Assembly: GCA_947375085.1 (NCBI GenBank)
Contig: CANCEQ010000180.1
Location: 1 to 6,271, forward strand
DNA from: Flavobacteriales bacterium
GTDB lineage: Bacteria; Bacteroidota; Bacteroidia; Flavobacteriales; Crocinitomicaceae
DNA: 6,271 nucleotides
Direction: 5' to 3'
The translations under genes were made by a program, and so were the position numbers. Of the stretch, positions 1 to 3,988 are shown piece by piece (positions within the stretch are counted from its first letter, which is position 1; each line of letters opens with the position of its first letter). The notes under the pieces are model-generated. The model saw nothing but the letters and a program-made list of their open reading frames with translations. It was not told the origin of the DNA and ran no database searches.

Positions 1-206
1 CAAGCAACCATTAAAGCGTAACTTACATACATTGCTCCATAGAAGAAACCAGGTTCTTTTTCATATCTTAAACCGCAATGACTACATTTTTCATGAAGCT
101 TGTCGAATTTTTTCAAATCAAAGGCATTGGTAGTAATAAATACATCTCCTTGATGGCATCTAGGGCATTTGTTTTTAGAAACAGAATAAAGAATTTTACT
201 TAACAT
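1..206 (-). CDS. DUF983 family membrane protein, N-terminal part (runs off the left edge)
   Basis: The first 68 codons of a gene that continues past base 1. The ATG at 206 is chosen because the protein then begins with a short basic helix followed by a zinc-ribbon-like part: Cys14-x2-Cys17 (CPRC) and Cys41-x2-Cys44 (CSHC). This leads into EPGFFYGAMYVSYAL at about 51-65, which is the hallmark start of the first membrane segment in DUF983 proteins. Full-length members are usually about 120-140 residues with two membrane helices; the rest is missing here. Function is unknown in the family; the four cysteines probably bind zinc. It lies 56 bp behind the OsmC gene on the same strand, with no clear TAnnTTTG promoter in the gap, so read-through from the sulfur operon is possible, but a functional link is not implied. 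Confidence 0.85.
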   Translation of the reverse strand, partial: MLSKILYSVSKNKCPRCHQGDVFITTNAFDLKKFDKLHEKCSHCGLRYEKEPGFFYGAMYVSYALMVA

Positions 207-262
207 AATAGTCTGTTTTTAGATTCGTTTATAATTAGTATAAATTTAATCTTTTCTTTCTA

Positions 263-691
263 TTAATCAATAGATGTTTCTAAAAGAACTTTGGCTTGAA
301 TTGAGTTGGAAATTAAACACGCTTTTTCTGATTTTTGAAGTATTCGTTCAGCTTTTTCTTTATCGCTTGAATTTGAAAGTGTTAATTTTGGTCTTAAAAG
401 GACTTCTGTCATTAAGAATTTACCTTCAATTTGTTCTAATTTACCTTCTCCTTTACACGAAAAGTGAGTGAATTCTAACTTTGAATTTTCAGCTATTGAA
501 AGAAATGTGGTCATAAAACAACTATTAACTGCCGCTGTAAATAAATGCTCTGGAGACCAAATTCCTTCGATTCCTTTAGGGAATTGAGGAGGAGTAGCAA
601 CTTCAATTGTTGAGTTTAATTCAGGTGAAGAAATCTCACCTAGTCGATTTTCTTTCCAACTTAAATTTACATTGTATGTATGTGCTTCCAT
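263..691 (-). CDS. OsmC/Ohr-family protein (peroxide or persulfide stress)
   Basis: 142 residues, the normal length for a stand-alone OsmC-family protein. The two signature cysteines are Cys58 (in AAVNSCFMTTF) and Cys125 (in EKACLISNSI). Glu48 lies in the WSPEHLFTAA segment that precedes the first catalytic cysteine in this family. An extra Cys79 is present. Family members are cytoplasmic homodimers that reduce organic hydroperoxides with a cysteine pair; some homologues have also been linked to clearing sulfane sulfur. In this setting, last gene behind two rhodaneses, a persulfide-related role is a reasonable inference but not shown. The start is the ATG at 691. The 65-bp spacer in front is almost entirely a repeat element (703-750), which leaves GGTTAAAACTCAAAAAT directly before the ATG. 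Whether it acts on peroxides or on persulfides cannot be read from the sequence. Confidence 0.9.
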   Translation of the reverse strand: MEAHTYNVNLSWKENRLGEISSPELNSTIEVATPPQFPKGIEGIWSPEHLFTAAVNSCFMTTFLSIAENSKLEFTHFSCKGEGKLEQIEGKFLMTEVLLRPKLTLSNSSDKEKAERILQKSEKACLISNSIQAKVLLETSID

Positions 692-702
692 ATTTTTGAG
701 TT

Positions 703-750
703 TTAACCACAGAGTTCGCGGAGTTTTTCACGAAGTCTCGCAGAGTTTTT
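703..750 (+). repeat. Intergenic repeat, copy A (TAACCACAGAG family)
   Basis: A roughly 47-bp element that begins TAACCACAGAGTTCGCGGAG and ends CGCAGAGTTTTT. Related copies lie at 1641-1686 (same orientation) and 2543-2592 (opposite orientation). Inside each copy is a degenerate sub-repeat of about 10 bp built on (A/C/G)GAGTT. It fills most of the spacer between the second DUF2892-like gene and the OsmC gene. Read on the coding strand, its GTGGTTAAAA end falls about 10-18 bases before the OsmC ATG. Confidence 0.85.
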
Positions 751-756
751 ATTGTG

Positions 757-966
757 TTATGATTTTGGTGTATTGCATTTGTTAGAGGGAATAGCGCAAC
801 TACTTCCACAACAACCCGTGTTTGTAATAGATTGAAAAAGTAAGAAAAAGGCGAGTAATCCTGCAACTGGATCTTTGTGAATAATCGCTTGATAGGTAAT
901 AATCAGTCCCAATACCAATCGAATAGTTCTATTTAATCCCCAATTTGTAAAAAGTATATTTTTCAT
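757..966 (-). CDS. Small DUF2892-like (YgaP-type) membrane protein with C-terminal cysteine cluster
   Basis: 69 residues. A short N-terminus (MKNILFTNWGLNRTIR) is followed by hydrophobic segments at about 15-29 and 34-47. A cysteine-rich tail follows: Cys52, Cys53, Cys57 (GCCGSSCAIPS) and Cys64. The LNRTIRLVLGLII pattern resembles DUF2892, the membrane part of E. coli YgaP; the tail differs from the upstream DUF2892 protein at 2433-2227. The ATG at 966 is preferred over the in-frame TTG at 981 because it gives the natural DUF2892 N-terminus and is preceded by TAGGAAAAAA. The gene follows the second rhodanese after a 59-bp spacer that is almost entirely a hexamer array. A membrane sulfur-relay or redox role for the cysteines is inference; the family has no firm function. 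The motif G-C-x4-C-A-I-x-S recurs in the DUF6132 protein of the same operon. Confidence 0.82.
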   Translation of the reverse strand: MKNILFTNWGLNRTIRLVLGLIITYQAIIHKDPVAGLLAFFLLFQSITNTGCCGSSCAIPSNKCNTPKS

Positions 967-976
967 TTTTTTCCTA

Positions 977-1030
977 CTCAACCTTAACCTTAACCTTAAC
1001 CTCTATCTTAACCTCAACCTTAATCTCAAA
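977..1030 (-). repeat. Hexamer array, nine units of GTTAAG/GTTGAG type
   Basis: Nine consecutive 6-bp units in exact register. On the plus strand they read CTCAAC, CTTAAC three times, CTCTAT, CTTAAC, CTCAAC, CTTAAT, CTCAAA. On the coding strand the consensus is GTTRAG. The array starts on the TGA stop of the second rhodanese (1026-1028) and ends ten bases before the ATG of the next gene, so it replaces the whole spacer. Units alternate between GTTAAG and GTTGAG, with one more diverged unit (1001-1006). Confidence 0.92.
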
Positions 1031-1340
1031 TTTTATTTCTCAAGCCATACCATCCGCCACCATTGTGAACGTTTGTATAGCCATTTGCTTTTAAAAGTTG
1101 TTTTGCAGAAGCACTTCTCATACCTGAAGCACAACACGTTATAATAGGAGCGTTTTTATCTTTTAATTTTCCTAAATTGTTTTTAAGTTGGTCTAATGGA
1201 ATGTTAATTGATTTACCAATCGCTCCACTTGCATATTCACCTTTTGTTCGAACGTCTACAATGATTCCTCCTTGTTGAAGTAATTCAGTATAATTTACTT
1301 TTGGACCAATTCCAAATAGTTTTTTTAATGTACCAATCAT
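1026..1340 (-). CDS. Single-domain rhodanese-like sulfurtransferase (second of tandem pair)
   Basis: 104 residues with one rhodanese domain. It has VDVRTKGEYASGAI at about 28-41 (CH2A-like motif), SINIPLDQL at 44-52, and the active-site loop CCASGMRS with catalytic Cys70 preceded by Cys69. The C-terminus has a GGGWYGL ending. An N-terminal basic stretch (MIGTLKKLFGIGPK) is absent from its upstream paralogue. Such enzymes accept sulfane sulfur from thiosulfate or persulfides as a cysteine persulfide and pass it to a thiol acceptor in the cytoplasm. The ATG at 1340 is chosen because only two bases separate it from the TAA of the preceding rhodanese, and the longer reading to a TTG at 1382 would overlap that gene and add no domain. 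Substrate cannot be told from the sequence. Confidence 0.92.
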   Translation of the reverse strand: MIGTLKKLFGIGPKVNYTELLQQGGIIVDVRTKGEYASGAIGKSINIPLDQLKNNLGKLKDKNAPIITCCASGMRSASAKQLLKANGYTNVHNGGGWYGLRNKI

Positions 1341-1342
1341 TT

Positions 1343-1627
1343 TTATGCGTTTTGAGATTGTAAATAATTCACATCTAACCAAGAACCTCCATTACAACAT
1401 TCAATACCTTGAGTTGCTAAGTAACGGTGAGCTTGACCACTTCTGTTTCCTGATGCACAACAAAGTACGATTGGTGCTTCTAGATTTTTAATTTCTTCGA
1501 ATCGCTCAACTACTTCTTGTAATGGAATATTAATTGATCCAACTACATTTCCACCTCTAAATTCTTCTGGAGTTCTAACATCAACTACAGTTCCTTGTTT
1601 TTCTTTGATAATTTGTTCTACGTTCAT
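1343..1627 (-). CDS. Single-domain rhodanese-like sulfurtransferase (first of tandem pair)
   Basis: 94 residues, essentially only a rhodanese domain: VDVRTPEEFRGG at 15-26, SINIPLQEV at 31-39, and active-site loop CCASGNRS with catalytic Cys57. Cys56, Cys77 and Cys78 (ECCNGGSW) are extra cysteines close to the fold's C-terminal end. It is a clear paralogue of the next gene, with the same SINIPL and CCASGxRS blocks. It is expected to be a cytoplasmic thiosulfate/persulfide sulfurtransferase. The ATG at 1627 is preceded by an A-rich stretch and, 13 bp upstream, by repeat copy B. Coupling to the second rhodanese is tight (2-bp spacing). The two DUF2892-like membrane proteins in the operon make a split version of YgaP (rhodanese plus membrane DUF2892 in one chain in E. 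coli) plausible. Confidence 0.93.
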   Translation of the reverse strand: MNVEQIIKEKQGTVVDVRTPEEFRGGNVVGSINIPLQEVVERFEEIKNLEAPIVLCCASGNRSGQAHRYLATQGIECCNGGSWLDVNYLQSQNA

Positions 1628-1640
1628 CTTTTTTGTTTTT

Positions 1641-1686
1641 TAACCACAGTGGACACAGAGTTTTTCACGGAGTCGCACAGTGTTTT
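1641..1686 (+). repeat. Intergenic repeat, copy B (TAACCACAG family)
   Basis: Begins TAACCACAGTGGACACAGAG, then TTTTTCACGGAGTCGCACAG. It aligns along its full length with copy A (703-750) in the same orientation and with the reverse complement of copy C (2543-2592). It is the most diverged copy at its left third (GTGGACA against GTTCGCG). It fills the 73-bp spacer between the HMA gene and the first rhodanese; on the coding strand GTGGTTAAAA lies just ahead of that rhodanese's A-rich translation start. Confidence 0.82.
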
Positions 1687-1700
1687 GTTTATATTTTAAT

Positions 1701-1973
1701 TTATAAATTATTTATTTTTCCAATCATACAACTTGTGTAACTTTTAAGTTGTAGTAATAATCCATTTTTTTCAGTTGCTTCAGGATATCCCAAAGAATGT
1801 AATTTGTGAATGATGACATCTCTTTCAATGTTTTCGTATGAAAGGTCAACAGAATCAGTTTCAGGATCAACAATTACATTATGTACACCTTCTAGTTTTT
1901 CTAATTCTTTTTTAATCGTTGTAGCACAACCACTACATTTTAAATTGGCGATAATGATTTTTTCAGTTGTCAT
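1701..1973 (-). CDS. Heavy-metal-associated (HMA) domain protein, CxxC
   Basis: 90 residues. Residues 1-66 are an HMA ferredoxin-like fold with the metal-binding loop LKCSGCATTIKKEL (Cys13 and Cys16), then GVHNVIVDPETDSVDLSYE and a KLHSLGYPE ending. The last 20 or so residues (LLLQLKSYTSCMIGKINN) add Cys82, a tail resembling that seen in Bacteroidota HMA proteins. HMA proteins usually bind Cu(I) and deliver it to P-type ATPases, but no copper ATPase or copper regulator is nearby. The setting among rhodaneses suggests that its thiols may take part in sulfur handling or protect copper from sulfide; both are inference. The ATG at 1973 fits the domain boundary. The 57-bp spacer ahead carries palindromes and a hairpin. 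Confidence 0.9.
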   Translation of the reverse strand: MTTEKIIIANLKCSGCATTIKKELEKLEGVHNVIVDPETDSVDLSYENIERDVIIHKLHSLGYPEATEKNGLLLQLKSYTSCMIGKINNL

Positions 1974-1979
1974 GATTTT

Positions 1980-1999
1980 AGTTTAAACTGCGTTAACGC
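1980..1999. repeat. Two abutting 10-bp perfect palindromes
   Basis: AGTTTAAACT (1980-1989) is followed without a gap by GCGTTAACGC (1990-1999). Each is a perfect palindrome. They sit just before the HMA gene start (1973). Overlapping them is TTAAC-GCTT-GTTAA (1993-2006), an inverted repeat with 5-bp arms and a 4-bp spacer, the same geometry as the candidate regulator site at 2502-2515. Confidence 0.7.
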
Positions 2000-2010
2000 T
2001 TGTTAATATC

Positions 2011-2028
2011 ATTAATCTTTCGATTAAT
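2011..2028 (-). other. Hairpin with GAAA loop in the DUF6132-HMA spacer
   Basis: On the transcribed strand, ATTAATC-GAAA-GATTAAT forms a perfect 7-bp stem closed by a GNRA-type tetraloop, starting 2 bases after the DUF6132 stop codon. The stem is AU-rich and is not followed by a U-tract, so it does not look like an intrinsic terminator. A role in mRNA stability or processing between the membrane-protein genes and the HMA gene is more plausible. Confidence 0.55.
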
Positions 2029-2030
2029 TC

Positions 2031-2225
2031 TTATTTTTTTTCTTTTTGAAAATTACTGAATAATAAGCCTCCCATAAATGAACCGTAAAGAGAACTGTTT
2101 AGCGGTTTTGAAGAAATAGCACAAGTTCCGCTAGCGCATCCTACAAAATAGTAGTAGGCATATCCTCCAATTGCTCCGATTACAGCTCCAATTAGAATGA
2201 GTTTATTTTTTAAAATGAAATTCAT
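2031..2225 (-). CDS. DUF6132 family small membrane protein
   Basis: 64 residues. A membrane segment at about 8-28 (ILIGAVIGAIGGYAYYYF) runs into the cysteine motif VGCASGTCAISSKP (Cys30 and Cys35), then a second hydrophobic, glycine-rich segment at about 46-58 (LYGSFMGGLLFS) and a lysine-rich end. This order matches DUF6132, a Bacteroidota family of unknown function. The ATG at 2225 lies one base after the stop of the preceding DUF2892 gene, so the two are very likely translationally coupled; the longer reading upstream overlaps that gene and was not used. The paired cysteines at the end of the first membrane helix could carry a disulfide or persulfide or bind a metal (inference). The motif G-C-x4-C-A-I-x-S is shared with the unrelated small membrane protein at 966-757. 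Confidence 0.87.
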   Translation of the reverse strand: MNFILKNKLILIGAVIGAIGGYAYYYFVGCASGTCAISSKPLNSSLYGSFMGGLLFSNFQKEKK

Positions 2226-2226
2226 C

Positions 2227-2433
2227 TTAATCTTTTTTCTTACAAGTAGAGATACCAAAAGGTAAATAAAGCGGACAGAAACTAATGAAACTTGTTAATA
2301 TGAATATTCCAGCTAAACTTAACATTACAATAGCAGCAGTTCCTGAAATATAATTTGCTTTATAAGCTATCCCAATAAGTAAGGCAACAACGATTCTTAC
2401 TACTTTATCGATACTTCCCATGTTCTTTTTCAT
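2227..2433 (-). CDS. YgaP-like DUF2892 membrane protein
   Basis: 68 residues. An N-terminus typical of DUF2892 (MGSIDKVVRIVVALLIGIAY) is followed by two membrane segments at about 12-26 and 32-51, then SFCPLYLPFGISTCKKK with Cys53 and Cys64. The CPLYLPFGISTCK ending is the well-conserved end of this family. In E. coli YgaP this domain anchors a rhodanese in the inner membrane; here the domain stands alone and separate rhodaneses are encoded downstream, which suggests a two-chain equivalent. It is the first gene after the regulator, 165 bp from it, with a candidate promoter and regulator site in that gap. The ATG at 2433 is used; Met5 is a possible alternative and would change little. Confidence 0.92.
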   Translation of the reverse strand: MKKNMGSIDKVVRIVVALLIGIAYKANYISGTAAIVMLSLAGIFILTSFISFCPLYLPFGISTCKKKD

Positions 2434-2453
2434 ACTCTTTGTTTTTTAGTGAT

Positions 2454-2468
2454 TGTAATTAATTTACA
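2454..2468. promoter_or_regulatory. Inverted repeat TGTAA-N5-TTACA near the predicted start site
   Basis: TGTAATTAATTTACA has perfect 5-bp arms with an odd 5-bp spacer, and lies directly downstream of the -7-like element at 2472-2479. It could be a second, off-register half-site pair for the Crp-type regulator or only an AT-rich coincidence. If bound, its position over the transcription start would suit repression rather than activation. Confidence 0.35.
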
Positions 2469-2471
2469 CTA

Positions 2472-2479
2472 CAAAGATG
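2472..2479 (-). promoter_or_regulatory. Candidate -7 promoter element for the DUF2892-to-OsmC genes
   Basis: The coding strand reads CATCTTTG, seven of eight positions fitting the Bacteroidota -7 consensus TAnnTTTG (the first T is replaced by C). No TTTG -33 element lies at the usual distance; instead the inverted repeat at 2502-2515 abuts that position, as expected for an activator-dependent promoter. The predicted start near 2468 would give a leader of about 35 bases before the ATG at 2433. Confidence 0.45.
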
Positions 2480-2501
2480 AAAACTCAAAAAAGGAAATAC
2501 A

Positions 2502-2515
2502 GCAACAAAAGTTAC
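2502..2515 (-). promoter_or_regulatory. Candidate Crp-type operator GTAAC-N4-GTTGC
   Basis: On the coding strand the sequence is TGTAACTTTTGTTGCTG, an inverted repeat with one mismatch in the inner arms. Written as TGTAA-N6-TTGCT it keeps the 6-bp half-site spacing of classical CRP sites (TGTGA-N6-TCACA). Its centre is about 41 bp upstream of the start predicted from the -7 element, the usual position for class II activation. The likely binder is the Crp/Fnr protein encoded just upstream. This is inference from geometry and symmetry. Confidence 0.45.
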
Positions 2516-2542
2516 ATAAGGAAAAAAGATTTAGAAAAAGTT

Positions 2543-2592
2543 AAAAAAACTCCGAGAAACTCCGTGAAGAACTCTGCGAACTCTGTGGTTAA
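2543..2592 (-). repeat. Intergenic repeat, copy C (inverted relative to A and B)
   Basis: The coding strand starts TTAACCACAGAGTTCGCAG seven bases after the regulator's stop codon. The reverse complement contains four near-tandem units: AACTCCG, AACTCCG, AACTCTG, AACTCTG, separated by 2-5 bases. It aligns with copies A (703-750) and B (1641-1686) but in the opposite orientation. It separates the regulator gene from the candidate promoter for the genes behind it. Spurious open reading through this element and through copy A gives the same peptide VKNSANSVVK. Confidence 0.85.
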
Positions 2593-2598
2593 ACCAAA

Positions 2599-3219
2599 CT
2601 ATACCAATGAAATTTTATTTCGACCCAAAGTAACCAAGCCTTCTTCCTCCATTTGTTTTAAAAGTCGTGAAACAACAACTCTTGCCGTTCCTAATTCATT
2701 TGCAATCTGTTCGTGAGTAAGATGCAATTCGTTTGATTTAGTGAGTTCACATTTCTTTTTGATGAAACTTAAAATACGTTCATCCATTTTTTTGAAAGCA
2801 ACTTCATTAACGACTTCCAATAATTCTTCAAATCGTTTGTGATAAAGTTTAAAAATATAATTTAACCATTCAGGATATTCTCTGATAAGTAGGGTTACTT
2901 TTTCAATCGGAATAAATAATATTTCAGTTTCTTCTTCCGCAACAGCTTTTATTTTACTTGTATCTTGGTGAAGTCCACCTAAAAATGACATAATACAACT
3001 TTCTCCAGAACTGATGTAGTATAATAAGATTTCACGACCATCATCGTCCGTTCTTAAAACACGAATACTTCCAGAAGTGACAATAGGAATAGAATTGATA
3101 TAAGCGTTTTCTCTTAAAATAACATCTCCTTCAGCAAATCTTTTTGAAATACCATATTCCGCCAATTTTTCTCTGATTTGAGGAGTTGATTTGAATTCAG
3201 CTAAATTATCTAATTCCAT
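2599..3219 (-). CDS. Crp/Fnr-family transcriptional regulator
   Basis: 206 residues. The N-terminal half is a cyclic-nucleotide-binding-type cupin: FAEGDVILRENAYINSIPIVTSGSI in the barrel (about 28-52), then LYYISSGESCIMSF around the phosphate-cassette position (67-80). A long dimer helix follows at about 125-140. The C-terminus is a winged helix, LTHEQIANELGTARVVVSRLLKQMEEEGL (167-195). No FNR-type iron-sulfur cysteine set is present; only Cys75, in the ligand pocket region, and Cys157. At the recognition helix the usual Arg-Glu pair is Arg180-Val181, which implies a DNA site other than TGTGA. It starts 8 bp after the TSUP stop and is probably co-transcribed with it. A sulfur or redox signal sensed through Cys75 is a testable guess. 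Family assignment is firm; ligand is unknown. Confidence 0.95.
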   Translation of the reverse strand: MELDNLAEFKSTPQIREKLAEYGISKRFAEGDVILRENAYINSIPIVTSGSIRVLRTDDDGREILLYYISSGESCIMSFLGGLHQDTSKIKAVAEEETEILFIPIEKVTLLIREYPEWLNYIFKLYHKRFEELLEVVNEVAFKKMDERILSFIKKKCELTKSNELHLTHEQIANELGTARVVVSRLLKQMEEEGLVTLGRNKISLV

Positions 3220-3227
3220 TTTGAATG

Positions 3228-3956
3228 TTAATTTGTAAGTATTTTACCTAGTGTCATTAAACCAGTGACTAAAATTAAGATTAATACCAATGATTTGAAT
3301 TGTTCTTGTGAAACTTTTGTGAGAATTTTTTTCCCGATGAATGTCCCGATAAAACTCACTACAAATAAAATGGGAATTAAATACAAATCGTGTTTATGGA
3401 CATAACCATTTGAAAGATAAACAACTGCTCTGCTTGAGTCGATTCCTAAATCGATAATGGCTGAAGTGGCAATAAATATTTCAGTTTTTAAATTGAAAGC
3501 AGCCATTGTAATTCCTCTAATAGCGCCTCCAGTTCCAAATAGTCCGGCTGTTATTCCTGATAATACCCCTCCAATGATTGAGTTTTTAACGGTAGGTTTG
3601 ACTTCTAATTGTTTGAAAATCAAAAAGGATAGACTCATAATTATTAAAAAGGCAGCTAGAAATCCTTCCAAAAATTTCACTTCAACGAATTTACTTATGT
3701 AAGCTCCAATTATGACAAAAATAACGGCAGGAACACCAATTGTTAAAACCAATTTTTTATCGAATCCATTTTTGAAAAGTAAAATTTTAGAAATATTACT
3801 CGAAACATGAAAAAGTGCAGTAATACCTAGGACGGATTGGAAATCTAAAAAATAACCTGCAATTGGAATGAAAAACAAAGAAGAACCAAAGCCACCAATA
3901 GTCCCTAGTATTTCAGCTAGCAGCGAAAGTAAAATGAAATATTGAATGTTTTCCAA
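3228..3956 (-). CDS. TSUP (TauE/SafE) family anion transporter, TTG start
   Basis: 242 residues, typical for the family, with two homologous halves of hydrophobic helices. The N-terminal signature AEILGTIGGFGSS is at 14-26 and the matching central signature GLFGTGGAIRG at 138-148. TSUP members sit in the inner membrane and move sulfite, thiosulfate, sulfonates or related organosulfur anions; the gene company here favours export of an oxidised or sulfane-sulfur species, but direction and substrate cannot be read. The start is a TTG at 3956: an in-frame stop lies at 3969-3971, no ATG exists between it and residue 107, and the first signature requires this N-terminus. A rare ATT one codon earlier is the only alternative. 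It heads the sulfur operon; a TAnnTTTG promoter element lies 18 bases upstream of the start codon. The protein contains no cysteine. Confidence 0.93.
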   Translation of the reverse strand: MENIQYFILLSLLAEILGTIGGFGSSLFFIPIAGYFLDFQSVLGITALFHVSSNISKILLFKNGFDKKLVLTIGVPAVIFVIIGAYISKFVEVKFLEGFLAAFLIIMSLSFLIFKQLEVKPTVKNSIIGGVLSGITAGLFGTGGAIRGITMAAFNLKTEIFIATSAIIDLGIDSSRAVVYLSNGYVHKHDLYLIPILFVVSFIGTFIGKKILTKVSQEQFKSLVLILILVTGLMTLGKILTN

Positions 3957-3973
3957 AATAAATTTTATTTAAA

Positions 3974-3981
3974 CAAAGGTA
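3974..3981 (-). promoter_or_regulatory. Bacteroidota -7 promoter element (TACCTTTG) for the TSUP-regulator genes
   Basis: A full match to TAnnTTTG in the 32-bp gap behind the GrpB gene. The -33 region falls inside the 3' end of GrpB, and only a weak TG-containing match is seen 19 bp upstream. The implied leader before the TTG at 3956 is only about ten bases and contains the AT-only inverted repeat AAATAAA-A-TTTATTT. No GTAAC-type site is seen here, so TSUP and the regulator may be expressed constitutively. Confidence 0.55.
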
Positions 3982-3988
3982 TTACTAT

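Noticed and set aside
274..471. 65-codon plus-strand open frame
   Set aside because: Antisense to the OsmC gene, Leu-rich low-complexity content, no recognisable start context or domain.
636..866. 76-codon minus-strand open frame spanning the DUF2892-like/OsmC junction
   Set aside because: It overlaps two well-supported genes in another frame and includes repeat copy A read as protein.
977..1030. Telomere-like or CRISPR-like repeat
   Set aside because: Units are only 6 bp, contiguous, without spacers, and internal to an operon. This is a simple tandem array.
1701..1973. Copper-resistance locus (HMA protein as CopZ)
   Set aside because: No CopA-type ATPase, CsoR/CueR regulator or other copper gene is in the window. 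The neighbours are sulfur-related.
2011..2028. Rho-independent terminator after DUF6132
   Set aside because: The stem is AU-rich with one G:C pair and no U-tract follows, so termination is unlikely.
2477..2716. 79-codon plus-strand open frame, opposite the end of the regulator gene
   Set aside because: It runs through repeat copy C and antisense to the Crp/Fnr gene. Its central peptide VKNSANSVVK is only the repeat read as protein, since the same peptide appears in an unrelated frame through copy A.
3457..3702. 81-codon plus-strand open frame
   Set aside because: Antisense to the TSUP transporter gene. Its hydrophobic composition mirrors the transporter's codons.
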